Shown here: positions 34,157 through 43,097 of the stretch, piece by piece | How the letters are laid out: each line of letters begins with the position of its first letter | Position numbering within the stretch: position 1 is the stretch's first letter | Assembly (NCBI RefSeq): GCF_001424835.1 | Contig: NZ_LMCQ01000001.1 | Coordinates: 342,284-406,283 of the forward strand | DNA from: Variovorax sp. Root318D1 | GTDB taxonomy: Bacteria > Pseudomonadota > Gammaproteobacteria > Burkholderiales > Burkholderiaceae_C | Reading direction: 5' to 3' | DNA length: 64,000 nucleotides | Translations under genes and position numbers: made by a program | The notes under the pieces: model-generated | Told to the model about the DNA's origin: nothing | Seen by the model: only the letters and a program-made list of their open reading frames with translations | Database searches by the model: none

Positions 34157-34495
34157 GCCGGACCCAAGCAACTGGAGAGCCGATGGCGCAGCCATGTTGA
34201 CGTGCTCTCAGGGCTCTCGTTCGTCGCCTGGAGCGTTCGCGGCCGGGGACACGCGGGCCCTCTGGATTGGCCGCACGCTCTCGGCTCGCGCGGAGGCAAT
34301 CCGGCCGACCTTTCTCACAATGATGGCGGACTTGAGTGATTGGGAGAGCTTCTCGCCAAGTCCGGGCAGTTCGAATTCGCGAGGAGAAGTGCGGCGACGA
34401 GGAACGAGGTCGCACGTGGTATCGGAGCCTGGGCCCTGCCCGGTGCGCCTGCTTCTGTATGGGGGCGCCGGGCGTTGTTCTCGCCTGCAAGGGGG
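34157..34495. other. Intergenic region, no supported gene
   Basis: About 340 bp between the cupin stub and the hipA stop. Several ORFs are open because of base composition, but none has a ribosome site or recognisable sequence. Probably decayed DNA linked to the cupin stub. Confidence 0.45.
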
Positions 34496-35833
34496 TCAGT
34501 TTGAAGGCATGCTCTCGAGCGTATCCACCGCGGCCTGCAGCCCCTCCAGCACACGCTCGGCCACCCATGGCGAGAAGTTCTTGGGCAATTGCGCCTGCAC
34601 TTCGCGGATCGCGCTGGGCGTGCGCTCAATCAACTGCTGGATGATGGCTTCGGCGTCGCGGGCATAGCCCACCTGCTGGGCGGTGCTGTTGAAATGCCGG
34701 CGCTGGATGGTGGCCATGGTGTAGTGCTTGTTCTTGCCGAGAAGCGCCATGGCCATCTTCACATCGCGTGGCGCCCACTGGTTGGGGCCCTTGCCGAGGA
34801 TGGGGTAGGTCGACATCACGTCATACATCTTCGTCAATTGGAAGCCGCCGCCGGCCAGCAGATGGATGCTGAAGTTCTTCGCGTGTCCATCCGGTGCGCG
34901 CAGCAGCCAGAACAGGACCTGTGAGGCCATCAACGTGCGCATGTCATCCGGAGCGGTCGCGGATTGTTGCAGCAGCGAAAAGAGCTTGCGCAGGCCAGGC
35001 CCTCCTTCGTTCTCGTACTTCACCAGGGGCGAGGTGCCCGTGGCTTGGCAGAAGTCTTCTTGGGGCAGTCGCAGGATGCGGCCGTTCGAGGTGCGCCTGT
35101 CGAAGCGTTCGACCACAAGGACGCGCTGTTTTCCGAACGAGGTGATGGTCGCGTCTGCAGTGGGTAGCCCGTACGCGCGCAGCAGCTTCAGGCAGAGCCA
35201 CTCGTTGTCCACGGAGGTGGAGAAGTCGGCCTGGAGTCCGCCGATCAGGCCCAGGGGGAGCTTGAAAATGTGTGTGGTAGGCGTGGTGCCCCGAGGCTTG
35301 TGCCAGGCGCCGTTCCACCATAAATAGGCGTCCTTTTCCTGCGCGCCGGCCAGCGAAATGCGGAAGTCGTCGTTTGGGTCGCCCGATGCGTCGAACTTGT
35401 CGGGGTTGACGACGCCCAGCAGGTGCCGCTCGATGGACTCGTCGTCGACGCGCACCGCTTGCACCTGATCGACGGCCGTTGGTGTCTCGGCCTCATCGAG
35501 GAGCTGAATGGCGCCCACGCAGTCGCGCCCGATGGCGCGTAGAAGGTCGAAGGCGTCTACCGAGCCCGTCTTGAAGCGCGCCGCCACGCGCTTGCGAATG
35601 GCATTGCTGTCGGGCAACAGGTTGTCAAAGTAGTGCTCGACGGCGGTGCCCTTGATGGGCTCGTTGTGCGGGTTGAAGGGCAGGGACAGGGACAGCGGGC
35701 GACCGACGTCCGAGCGAACCCAGGCGTCGTCGTAGTGAAGCTCCACGTCGCCGCGCGCGGGGATTGTCCAGCGGCCGACGCGTTCACCGTTGGACCAGAG
35801 GCCAAGGGTCTGACTGTGTGACCGACGGCCCAT
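34496..35833 (-). CDS. hipA: HipA-family kinase toxin
   Basis: 445 residues. HipA N-terminal domain, then the kinase core: P-loop-like ISLAGAQEKDAYL, catalytic RAPDGHAKNFSIH and metal-binding YDVMSTYP. HipA phosphorylates glutamyl-tRNA synthetase in E. coli and causes growth arrest when free of HipB. Start ATG is one base after the hipB stop. All catalytic motifs are present, so the toxin is probably active. Confidence 0.93.
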   Translation of the reverse strand: MGRRSHSQTLGLWSNGERVGRWTIPARGDVELHYDDAWVRSDVGRPLSLSLPFNPHNEPIKGTAVEHYFDNLLPDSNAIRKRVAARFKTGSVDAFDLLRAIGRDCVGAIQLLDEAETPTAVDQVQAVRVDDESIERHLLGVVNPDKFDASGDPNDDFRISLAGAQEKDAYLWWNGAWHKPRGTTPTTHIFKLPLGLIGGLQADFSTSVDNEWLCLKLLRAYGLPTADATITSFGKQRVLVVERFDRRTSNGRILRLPQEDFCQATGTSPLVKYENEGGPGLRKLFSLLQQSATAPDDMRTLMASQVLFWLLRAPDGHAKNFSIHLLAGGGFQLTKMYDVMSTYPILGKGPNQWAPRDVKMAMALLGKNKHYTMATIQRRHFNSTAQQVGYARDAEAIIQQLIERTPSAIREVQAQLPKNFSPWVAERVLEGLQAAVDTLESMPSN

Positions 35834-35834
35834 C

Positions 35835-36098
35835 TCACCACTCCGTCGTGCGTGGCCTGTCCGCTGGCGCGCCGCGCGCCCCCAACTTCAGGTCGAGGCC
35901 GAGCGCCGAGCACCAGGTCAGGAGTTGCTTGAAGCTCAACTCGTCAGGATGAAGTTCGAGGTAGGAAACTCGGTTCTGGCTGAGGTTCAATTTGGAGCCG
36001 ATGGCCGCCTGGTTCAGCTTCAGTCGTTTGCGCGTGCTGCGCAGCAGCTGTCCTAGCTGATCACCAGATACCAGAGGTTGGGCGGGAAGCGCGTCCAT
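35835..36098 (-). CDS. hipB: HipB-family antitoxin / repressor
   Basis: 87 residues with an XRE helix-turn-helix (LGQLLRSTRKRLKLNQAAIGSKLNLSQNRVSYLELHPDELSFKQLLTWCSALGLDLKL). It should neutralise HipA and repress the operon through the direct repeats just upstream. Antitoxin-first order is the hipBA rule. Confidence 0.92.
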   Translation of the reverse strand: MDALPAQPLVSGDQLGQLLRSTRKRLKLNQAAIGSKLNLSQNRVSYLELHPDELSFKQLLTWCSALGLDLKLGARGAPADRPRTTEW

Positions 36099-36146
36099 GG
36101 GTTATGGGTTAGCCGAACTTGTGATATTTCCAGTTTATCTCTAATG

Positions 36147-36208
36147 CAGCTAAACGTCAAATATCTGAAATTCAGCTAAACGGAGAATAGCTTAAATGCA
36201 GCTACTCG
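36147..36208. promoter_or_regulatory. Three direct repeats spaced 26 bp, probable HipB operator
   Basis: CAGCTAAACG at 36147 and again at 36173, then CAGCTACTCG at 36199, each exactly 26 bp apart in an A/T-rich stretch upstream of hipB. A related inverted half, GGTTAGCCG, sits near 36107. The third copy lies in the 3' end of the neighbouring LysR gene. hipBA operons elsewhere are controlled by several HipB sites in series, so this array is the likely operator. Confidence 0.6.
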
Positions 36209-37109
36209 GCGGCCGGCAAACCTCCAGCACCACCCCGCGCAGCCACCGATGCGCAGGATCTCGATCAAGACGCGGATGCCACATCTGCGACACGGTGATC
36301 TGCTCCGTCGGCATCGGCAGCGGGAACGAGCGCAGCGTGCCCCGCGCCCTCAGGTGTTCAAAGTACGAGGACGGTATCAATGCAATTAACTCAGTCGCGG
36401 CCGCTATCGACAAGGCGGTGCTGAAGCTGGGCACCACGACTGCGGTATTGCGCACCAGGCCCATCGCTGCGAGCGCGTCGTCCACCGGTCCCACAGTCCG
36501 GCCATGGCGTGAAGTGACCACGTGGTCGCAGGCAGCGTAGCGCTCGGCAGTGATCTCGGGATCGGCGAGCAGGGGATGGCCCTGACGCACTACCGCGATG
36601 AATCGGTCGCGATAGAGCGCCTGAACGCGTACCTCCGGACCCGACTCGCCGAGAACGCCGACATCCAGATCGAGCAATCCCTCGCGCAGGGGGCGAACGT
36701 CCTTGTCGGGCTTGGGCGCGAAGCGCAGGCGAACGCCGGGCGCTTCGCGCGCGGCGCGCGCCACCAGCTGATGCGCGAAGGCCTCGATGAAGCCGTCGTT
36801 GGCCCGTATGGTGAACAAATGCTGGAGCGTGCGGGGGTCCATGCTCGTGCCGGCGGGCTGAAGCACCGCGCACGACTCCTGCACCAGCTCCCTGACGCGG
36901 TCGCGCAGTGCCAGCGCATGCGGCGTGAGCACCATGGCGCGACCGGCGCGCACGAGGAGCTGGTCCCCGGTTGATTCCCGCAACCGCGCGAGCGCCCGGC
37001 TCATCGCCGACTCGCTCAGGCCCAGGCGCTCGGCAGCTTTCGCGACGCTGCCCTCGGAAAGAAGTGCGTTCAACGCAAACAGCAGGTTCAGGTCGGCATC
37101 TGTCGGCAT
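36192..37109 (-). CDS. LysR-family transcriptional regulator
   Basis: 305 residues; helix-turn-helix DADLNLLFALNALLSEGSVAKAAERLGLSESAMSRALARLR of the NodD/LeuO/YbeF-like branch and a LysR effector domain. Divergent from a DHA2-type efflux gene, which it likely controls. Its last codons contain the third hipB-region repeat, so its 3' end abuts the hipBA control region. Confidence 0.9.
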   Translation of the reverse strand: MPTDADLNLLFALNALLSEGSVAKAAERLGLSESAMSRALARLRESTGDQLLVRAGRAMVLTPHALALRDRVRELVQESCAVLQPAGTSMDPRTLQHLFTIRANDGFIEAFAHQLVARAAREAPGVRLRFAPKPDKDVRPLREGLLDLDVGVLGESGPEVRVQALYRDRFIAVVRQGHPLLADPEITAERYAACDHVVTSRHGRTVGPVDDALAAMGLVRNTAVVVPSFSTALSIAAATELIALIPSSYFEHLRARGTLRSFPLPMPTEQITVSQMWHPRLDRDPAHRWLRGVVLEVCRPPSSCI

Positions 37110-37324
37110 GCCCGAAACCTAGCACGGCCGCGAGGATTTCGGCAGGCGCCGCATGCAGGGACAAGCTGCGCGCCGCGCGCTGTGCAAGCCATGCGCGCAG
37201 TCCTAAGCTGGCTTGGCGCGATAGAGCGTGCCTCTTTCAGTCGTCCAATCATGTTGTCATTTACGCTTCGACCGAACTCTTCTTTCACCATTGCCCGCAC
37301 CGTCGAAACCCAAGAGGTGAAGAC

Positions 37325-38698
37325 GTGAGTGCAGTGCATGACGCCGATGGTCTGCCTCTACCGCGGCGCTACGCAGCCGTCGCCGCGATCCTGGGTGCAG
37401 GCGTGCTGGTGGTGCTCGACGGCGCCATCGCCAACATCGCGCTGCCAGCCATTGCCCAGCAATTGCAGGCGACACCCGCCGATGCCGTCTGGATCATCAC
37501 CGCCTACCAATTGGCCGTGGTCATGTTCCTGTTGCCGGCTTCTGCTGTCGGGGAGAGGTTCGGGTATCGACGGGTCTTCGCTGGCGGCGTCGCGCTGTTC
37601 ACCGCGGCGTCGGTGTTGTGCGCGTTGGCCCCGTCGCTGCCATGGCTCGTGACCGCGAGGTGCCTTCAGGGCCTGGGCAGTGCGGCCGTGATGCCCCTTG
37701 GACTGGCGTTGTTGCGCTTCACTTATCCGCGTCGATTGCTGGCGCGCTCGATCGCCTGGAACGCGCTCGCCGTCGCGGCCGCTTCAGCGTCGGGCCCCAC
37801 CCTTGGCGCTTTCATACTCTCTGCGGCAAGTTGGCCGTGGCTCTTTGCGGTGAATCTACCGATCGGCCTCCTCGTGCTCGCCGCCTGCGCGGGGTTGCCG
37901 AGCCCGCCGCGCTCGGTGCACCGCATCGACGTCTGGAGCATCGCGCTCAACGCGGTCATGTTCGCCTCTTTCGTGCTGGGGAGTGACCGGCTTGCGGTGC
38001 ATCCGTTGCACGGCGGCGCGTTGCTCGCGTTGTCGGCCGTTTGCATGGTCTTGCTGGTACGGCGCGAGATGCCAAAAGCGGCGCCGTTGATCCCGCTCGA
38101 CCTGCTGCGCGTGCATCCCTTTCGGGTCTCGATCGTTGCCTCCGTGTGCTGCTTCACCGGCCAGATGGCCAGCCTTGTGGCGCTGCCGTTCTACCTCCAG
38201 CACGAGCTCGGCCAGAGCGCGGTGACCGCCGGCCTCTTGCTGACCCCCTGGCCTCTGGCGGTGATGCTGGCTGCGCCGCTGTCGGCACGCCTGGCCCAGC
38301 GCGTGCCGAGCGCGTGGCTGTGCGCGGCCGGAAGTGCGTGCTTCGCGAGCGGTGTGGCCCTGTGTGCCCTGTGGCCGCTGCACGGCAAAACGGCTTTACC
38401 GATCGTTGTGTTCACGAGCCTCGCCGGCCTGGGCTTCGGCTTCTTTCAGACGCCGAACAACCAGAACATGCTGCTCTCGGCACCCAAGGAACGCAGCGGC
38501 GCGGCCGGTGGCGCACAAGGCACCGCCCGACTCACGGGGTTGACCCTCGGCAGCCTGTTGATGAGCTTGATGTTCGGACTGCTGTCGGCGCACCGTGCCG
38601 TGCACTGGGGCCTGACGATCGCGGCCCTGGCCGCGTTGGCCGGGAGTGTGGTGAGCTTGCTCAGGAGCCCTGCAAGGGCGGGGCTGCGTGATCGATAG
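37325..38698 (+). CDS. MFS efflux transporter, DHA2 (EmrB/SmvA) family
   Basis: 457 residues, about 14 membrane helices. Motifs: VVLDGAIANIALPAIA in TM1, GERFGYRRVF after TM2 and RCLQGLGSAAVMPLGLAL in TM4. Drug-type proton antiporter. Start is the GTG at 37325 with GAGGTGAA just upstream; no ATG fits. Divergent from LysR (215-bp gap). Confidence 0.9.
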   Translation: MSAVHDADGLPLPRRYAAVAAILGAGVLVVLDGAIANIALPAIAQQLQATPADAVWIITAYQLAVVMFLLPASAVGERFGYRRVFAGGVALFTAASVLCALAPSLPWLVTARCLQGLGSAAVMPLGLALLRFTYPRRLLARSIAWNALAVAAASASGPTLGAFILSAASWPWLFAVNLPIGLLVLAACAGLPSPPRSVHRIDVWSIALNAVMFASFVLGSDRLAVHPLHGGALLALSAVCMVLLVRREMPKAAPLIPLDLLRVHPFRVSIVASVCCFTGQMASLVALPFYLQHELGQSAVTAGLLLTPWPLAVMLAAPLSARLAQRVPSAWLCAAGSACFASGVALCALWPLHGKTALPIVVFTSLAGLGFGFFQTPNNQNMLLSAPKERSGAAGGAQGTARLTGLTLGSLLMSLMFGLLSAHRAVHWGLTIAALAALAGSVVSLLRSPARAGLRDR

Positions 38699-38971
38699 CG
38701 GCAGGCCAGGTGCGCCTGAGGCATTCGATGAGTTCCCGAGCGGCGAGCGGCCTTCCCACCTCACGATCCCACGACCTCGCTACCATCGAGCGCTGCCCGG
38801 CTTCTGCACATCGATGCACCAGACAGGCGGCGTGCGCTCTGCGATATGGATGGGTCAAGCGGCAGCGGAAGTGCGGATCACGCATGAGCGGAAATCCACA
38901 CCGAAGATGCGCCGCGCAGTCCGACGTGGCGAACTCCAAGGTCAGTACAGGTTGGGACATAGCGCGGAATC

Positions 38972-39526
38972 CTATTCGACCCGAATGAGTTGCTCGTTCT
39001 CGAACTCGCACGAAAATCCGTGTTCGCTTTCCCACGGGCATTGGCATCTGAATTGGAGTTGTCTCGGTCCTACGTCTCTCCAAGGCAGCGCAAGTTCCCA
39101 GTGATTGCATTGAAGGAGCAGTGGGGCGACCAATGCAACAGGCTTGAAGTCGTCGTGGCCGTAATCGATGCACTCGATGCACTCATGGTAGTGCCCGAGA
39201 ACCGCCTGGGCGACATGCGATTCAATCGTCGCAATCTCCTGCAGATAGGCGTGGTATGCATCGATCTGCAATTGCGTGAACTCGCCCTCCTTGCATCTGC
39301 CGGCCAACACTTCGGCCCAATCGGCCGAGTTGATGCAAACAGTGAGGGCGTTGGCAGAGCCCATGAATGGTTGCCTTTCCGATAGCTCCCATATTTCCCC
39401 TATAGGCTCGGGCGTTACGGTGAGTCCAAATCTCGGAAGCCACATGGGATCCACGTCGTAGGCATAGACGCAGTTGAAGTGTCCCAGGACGGGATGCCGT
39501 AGCTCTTTCTTGCTGGATGGATTCAT
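38972..39526 (-). CDS. Hypothetical protein (immunity-like)
   Basis: 184 residues, acidic and cysteine-containing, no signal peptide or membrane segment. The C-terminus (FRCQCPWESEHGFSCEFENEQLIRVE) has the WExEHG...F.....I.VE look of single-domain proteins found near polymorphic toxins. Base composition is visibly less G+C-rich than neighbours. No toxin gene is adjacent. Function not assigned. Confidence 0.65.
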   Translation of the reverse strand: MNPSSKKELRHPVLGHFNCVYAYDVDPMWLPRFGLTVTPEPIGEIWELSERQPFMGSANALTVCINSADWAEVLAGRCKEGEFTQLQIDAYHAYLQEIATIESHVAQAVLGHYHECIECIDYGHDDFKPVALVAPLLLQCNHWELALPWRDVGPRQLQFRCQCPWESEHGFSCEFENEQLIRVE

Positions 39527-39627
39527 GGATGCGCTGTTGCGTGTGCCCGCTCGTTGGAAGGGTTGGGAGTCAGGATAGCTGCTGGCGCGAAAGCCGTTGT
39601 CACTGCGACAGAAGTTCGCTTCAACAC

Positions 39628-39876
39628 TTACGGCCTGCGCCAGAGGTTGAACGCAAACTTGCTAAGGAAAGCGCCGACAACCACAAGAAGAATGCAGGGA
39701 ACGAAGATTCCGCCCCCATCGGCCTCCACACCTGCGGCCGTGTAGCCCGGCATTCCCGCGGAAGACGGCGCGTACTCGGCACCAAAGTAGAACTTTGCAG
39801 TGACGATCAGCAGCCAGATTGCAATACCGAAACACCCCAGAGCGCCGGCTCCGATCAACAAGGCCATCACACGCAC
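39628..39876 (-). CDS. Small two-helix membrane protein
   Basis: 82 residues with two hydrophobic segments (ALLIGAGALGCFGIAIWLLIV and GIFVPCILLVVVGAFL) and a short basic tail. GTG at 39876 has AGGGGGAA 7 nt upstream. Starts 12 nt after the stop of the secreted protein gene, so the two are co-transcribed. No family recognised. Confidence 0.6.
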   Translation of the reverse strand: MRVMALLIGAGALGCFGIAIWLLIVTAKFYFGAEYAPSSAGMPGYTAAGVEADGGGIFVPCILLVVVGAFLSKFAFNLWRRP

Positions 39877-39888
39877 GAGATCTTCCCC

Positions 39889-40452
39889 CTAAGAAACCCA
39901 CCAGTCCTGCACCAGGAATGGCCTGCTTTGCCCCGGCACGTACACCATGATGTGCCCTCGCCCGCACAGTGGGCCGCAACGTGTGCCCAGGTAGCGGATG
40001 GCCACTGCGGCGATCGGGTGCCTCGAGTCGTTCACCAAGACCGCGGAGGTGCCGCTCTCCAGGGCGGCCAAAACCACGGCGCTCGCCTCGCCATCCAAGG
40101 CCCCGTTGACTTGCGTACAGCCGTTCTCGCCCTTGCCGGCGGTCGCGGCCGACAGCAGTGCGGATGCCCGCTGACTTTCGATGAATGCAAGCCGTTCTGC
40201 CTCCGTCGTCCACGGGGAGGACTGGACGGCGGCTTTCCTGGCCAGCTCCTGCCGATCGAGAAGCACGGTGACGCCGCTCAACGTGATCGAAAGACAATCC
40301 CGAGGTGGCGTGGGACGCTGGGCGACCGTGCGGGTCTCGTCCACGTCGGTGCCCGATGCGGGGCGATCGACTGGCGCTGCAAGGAGGACTGTGGAAGCAA
40401 GCATTGGCACCATGGCAAACAGTGTTCTGCGACACAACGATTGGAAAGACAT
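39889..40452 (-). CDS. Hypothetical exported protein
   Basis: 187 residues from the ATG at 40452; signal peptide MSFQSLCRRTLFAMVPMLASTVLLA. The mature part has four cysteines (DCLSITL; ENGCTQ; TRCGPLCGRG) and a YVPGQSRPFLVQDWW end. The same frame stays open for another 180 nt upstream, where it runs into a gene remnant, so the N-terminus is uncertain. Function unknown. Confidence 0.55.
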   Translation of the reverse strand: MSFQSLCRRTLFAMVPMLASTVLLAAPVDRPASGTDVDETRTVAQRPTPPRDCLSITLSGVTVLLDRQELARKAAVQSSPWTTEAERLAFIESQRASALLSAATAGKGENGCTQVNGALDGEASAVVLAALESGTSAVLVNDSRHPIAAVAIRYLGTRCGPLCGRGHIMVYVPGQSRPFLVQDWWVS

Positions 40453-40479
40453 CTTGTACATGGACCGCATGGCTGTCAG

Positions 40480-40832
40480 GTTGTGCGACTTGAGGAACTC
40501 TCCAGTGAAACACAGACCCGGGAGAAGTCGCACAGGGTCAGGTCTTTTATGGTGGATGGTAAAGGTGAGCGTGGCGGCATCCCAGAAGCTGAAGTCGGGA
40601 TGCGGGTCGGAATACGGTGTCAGCAGGTTCACCCACTCTTCGAGCTGTCCAAAGCACTGCCCAACGAGCTCCGGCAGGGTGGCGTCGTGTGCCCAAGCCT
40701 TCCACAGGTTCAGGACATGTGGTCGGTCGAGGTGAAGACCACGAAGCGATCTTCAACAGCGCACAGGTTGTATGACTCACGCCAAGCGCGAACAATAGAG
40801 AGATCCTCGGCACACCGGAACCGCCTGCCGCA
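40480..40832 (-). pseudogene. Frameshifted gene remnant
   Basis: Two overlapping minus-strand frames read like one protein. Upstream: EDLSIVRAWRESYNLCAVED then RFVVFTSTDHMS and a stop at 40710. Downstream: HVLNLWKAWAHDATLPELVG, then QCFGQLEEWVNLLTPYSDPH and WDAATLTFTIHH. Both frames are open in 40713-40752, so a single indel there would join them. No start or family found. It resembles a small cytoplasmic immunity-type protein. Confidence 0.45.
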
Positions 40833-40835
40833 CGA

Positions 40836-41759
40836 TCAGGGTGCCCGAACCGCCGTCTGCCATTCGGAGGATGCGATCTTTTCCGCAGTCATGCCAAGAA
40901 GGGTTTCGACTGCCTGGAGAATCGCCGGCGTCCGTGGGCGCTCACGCGATCTGGCGATCACCCATTCGATCCGCAGGCCGCGGATCGGCGTCGCCGTGAT
41001 GTAACGGCTCAGCAGCTGATCGTTCACTGCGGAATATGGCAGCACTGTGTAGCCCACCCCGCGGCGGATCAGATCCAGCATCATCGCGACCATGTCGGCC
41101 TCCATGACGGGGCTGACGTCGAGCCCGCTGGCGGAAAGGGCACGGTCGACAATGAGTCGGAGGCTGTTTGGATAGCCGGTCAGGATCAGCGGCTGCGTCC
41201 CGACCCGGCGAATGTTCACCGGACGGCGGGGGTCGAGCCTGGCTTCCGGCGGGCCCACCCAGCACAACGCCTCGGATGCCAGCGGAAGCACCTCGAACGG
41301 CTCCAGGGCCTCCAGGCTGGACACCACGGCGATGTCGATTTCACCGGCGCCGAGCGCGTCGCGCATCGCCTTCGAGGTGCCTTCGTGCAGCGACAGGTGC
41401 ACCTTGGGAAAGCTGCGGTGGTATTGGGCTGCGGCCGGCGCGATGAGCATGGGGCGCAGCGATGGCGGCGCGCCGATGCGCAGCGGCCCGGTGGCCTCGT
41501 TCGCCGCCGCGCCGACGGCGCCTTTGAGCTCATCGGCCGCATGCAGCAGCGCGGAGGCACGGCCGACAAGGACGATGCCGGCCTCCGTCAACCGGACCCC
41601 GCGCGCCTGTCGCTCGAACAGCTCGACGCCCAGGTGCTCTTCGAGCAGCTTGATCTGCCGGCTCAGTGCGGACTGCGTGATCCAGGCCTTGGAACTCGCA
41701 GCGGTGAGGCTTCGTGTGTGCGCCACGTGAAGGAAGTAGCGAAGCTGGCGAAGGTCCAT
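40836..41759 (-). CDS. LysR-family transcriptional regulator
   Basis: 307 residues; helix-turn-helix MDLRQLRYFLHVAHTRSLTAASSKAWITQSALSRQIKLLEEHLG (CynR/GltC-like) and an effector domain (GPLRIGAPPSLRPMLIAPAAAQYHRSFPKVHL). Divergent from the NIPSNAP / cupin / Bug / CMD operon, which it presumably controls. Confidence 0.92.
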   Translation of the reverse strand: MDLRQLRYFLHVAHTRSLTAASSKAWITQSALSRQIKLLEEHLGVELFERQARGVRLTEAGIVLVGRASALLHAADELKGAVGAAANEATGPLRIGAPPSLRPMLIAPAAAQYHRSFPKVHLSLHEGTSKAMRDALGAGEIDIAVVSSLEALEPFEVLPLASEALCWVGPPEARLDPRRPVNIRRVGTQPLILTGYPNSLRLIVDRALSASGLDVSPVMEADMVAMMLDLIRRGVGYTVLPYSAVNDQLLSRYITATPIRGLRIEWVIARSRERPRTPAILQAVETLLGMTAEKIASSEWQTAVRAP

Positions 41760-41800
41760 GGTCGATCGAGCGATCTAATTTGGGAATGGGAGGGATGAAT

Positions 41801-41828
41801 ATTATGCGTTTGTGTTCGGCCTCGTAAT
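41801..41828. promoter_or_regulatory. Dyad ATTATG / CGTAAT in LysR divergent promoter
   Basis: ATTATG and CGTAAT form an imperfect dyad 28 bp end to end in an A/T-rich patch 34 nt before the NIPSNAP ATG. Size and A/T ends suit a LysR recognition site. Tentative. Confidence 0.35.
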
Positions 41829-41861
41829 TTCCTACTCTTCGGCTCGAAAGAGGCTTCACAC

Positions 41862-42482
41862 ATGATTCACGAGTACCGCACCTACACCATCACACCCGGC
41901 GAACTGCACCTGTATCTGGCGCTGGCCGAAACCAGGGTCCAGCCTACGCGGCAGGACCGCTACGGCCGGCTCGCGGCGTTCTGGACCAGCGAGTTCGGCG
42001 TGCTGAACCAGGTCCATCACATCTGGGAGTACGAGTCCATCGACCAGCGGCAAGCGCTGCGCCGCGAGCTGTCGCAGAACCAAACCTGGTGCGACGATTT
42101 CCTGGCCGGGGCATGGCCGACGATGCAGCGCCAGGAGGTTCGCTTCATGCTGCCGCAGATGCCGCTCGCGGATGTCGGCGTGGGCAACGTCTTCTACGAA
42201 CGCCGGATCTACCGCTGTCCGGCCGGCAAGTTCGCCGCCTTGTGCGCGGCGGTCATGGCCCGGCCACGCAATGCACAGGCCAGGCTCTTGGGTGTGTGGA
42301 TCAGCGAGACGCCGCAACCCAACGAGATCGTCGAGATCGTCGCCTACCCAGGCTTCGGCGAGCGCCTGGCCGACGCCACGACAACCGCACCGCAGCGCGA
42401 GTGGCTGCATACGCACAAGCTGCTGCTGCAGGAGATTGAATCGACCGTCCTGCTGCCCATCGGAATTTCCCCGGTTCAGTAA
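41862..42482 (+). CDS. NIPSNAP-family protein
   Basis: 206 residues with two ferredoxin-like halves (MIHEYRTYTITPGELHLYLALAE at the start; FYERRIYRCPAGKFAALCAAV in the middle), the NIPSNAP/Dabb pattern. Often found in catabolic operons with Bug receptors. First gene of a four-gene set; next start is 18 nt after its stop. Catalytic function not known. Confidence 0.88.
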   Translation: MIHEYRTYTITPGELHLYLALAETRVQPTRQDRYGRLAAFWTSEFGVLNQVHHIWEYESIDQRQALRRELSQNQTWCDDFLAGAWPTMQRQEVRFMLPQMPLADVGVGNVFYERRIYRCPAGKFAALCAAVMARPRNAQARLLGVWISETPQPNEIVEIVAYPGFGERLADATTTAPQREWLHTHKLLLQEIESTVLLPIGISPVQ

Positions 42483-42500
42483 CCCCGCCCATCCATCGCC

Positions 42501-43091
42501 ATGACCGACATCAAGCAACTTCGGACCATCCAGGTATCTCACGCCGAGATGCTCAAGAACCTCGCCCTCTTCCGGGACCTCAAGCCCCAGTCGAGCTACT
42601 ACAAGACGGACCAGGGCATCCCCGCCGAGGCCTACGAGACCGTGACGGCCAAGACCCTGTACACCGTGATGGCGCCTTCGACGGCCGCCGGCCCGATGTC
42701 CGCGACACCCGCCATCGTGACGGGCGACAACCTGTCGGTGATCATTGCCGAGTGCCCTCCGGGCGACAAGCCGATGCTGCACGCCCACTTCTTCACCGTG
42801 GAGCACTTCTTCTGCTTGAGCGGGAGGTTCCGCGTGCGATGGGGCGACGAGGGAGAGAACGAGCTTGCGCTCGAGCCCTTCGACATGGTCCGCATTCCGC
42901 CGGGTGTCTGCCGCGACTTCACGAACACGACCGACCAGACGGCATACCTGCTGGTGTTCATCAGCGGCAAGAGCGAGGCGGACTACAACGACATCGCTTT
43001 CGCGCCCGGCGAATCCGCCGCGTTCAAACAGCGGTTCGGCCAAGACGTTGCGGACAAGCTGGAAACCATCGGCTTCAGCTTCCTTCGATAG
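42501..43091 (+). CDS. Cupin-domain protein
   Basis: 196 residues with a single cupin barrel: motif 1 HAHFFTVEHFFCLSGRFRVRWG gives two His and a Glu metal ligand, and motif 2 has PPGVCRDFTNTT without the usual His. The N-terminal 70 residues are an extension. May be a metal-dependent dioxygenase or isomerase in the pathway. 6-nt gap to the Bug gene. Confidence 0.85.
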   Translation: MTDIKQLRTIQVSHAEMLKNLALFRDLKPQSSYYKTDQGIPAEAYETVTAKTLYTVMAPSTAAGPMSATPAIVTGDNLSVIIAECPPGDKPMLHAHFFTVEHFFCLSGRFRVRWGDEGENELALEPFDMVRIPPGVCRDFTNTTDQTAYLLVFISGKSEADYNDIAFAPGESAAFKQRFGQDVADKLETIGFSFLR

Positions 43092-43097
43092 CCTATC

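Noticed and set aside
40698-40717. CCTTCCACAGGTTCAGGACA, like the widespread CCTTCGACAGGCTCAGG intergenic repeat
   Set aside because: Two mismatches from the usual form, and it also fits the reading frame of the remnant (NLWKAW), so chance is enough to explain it.
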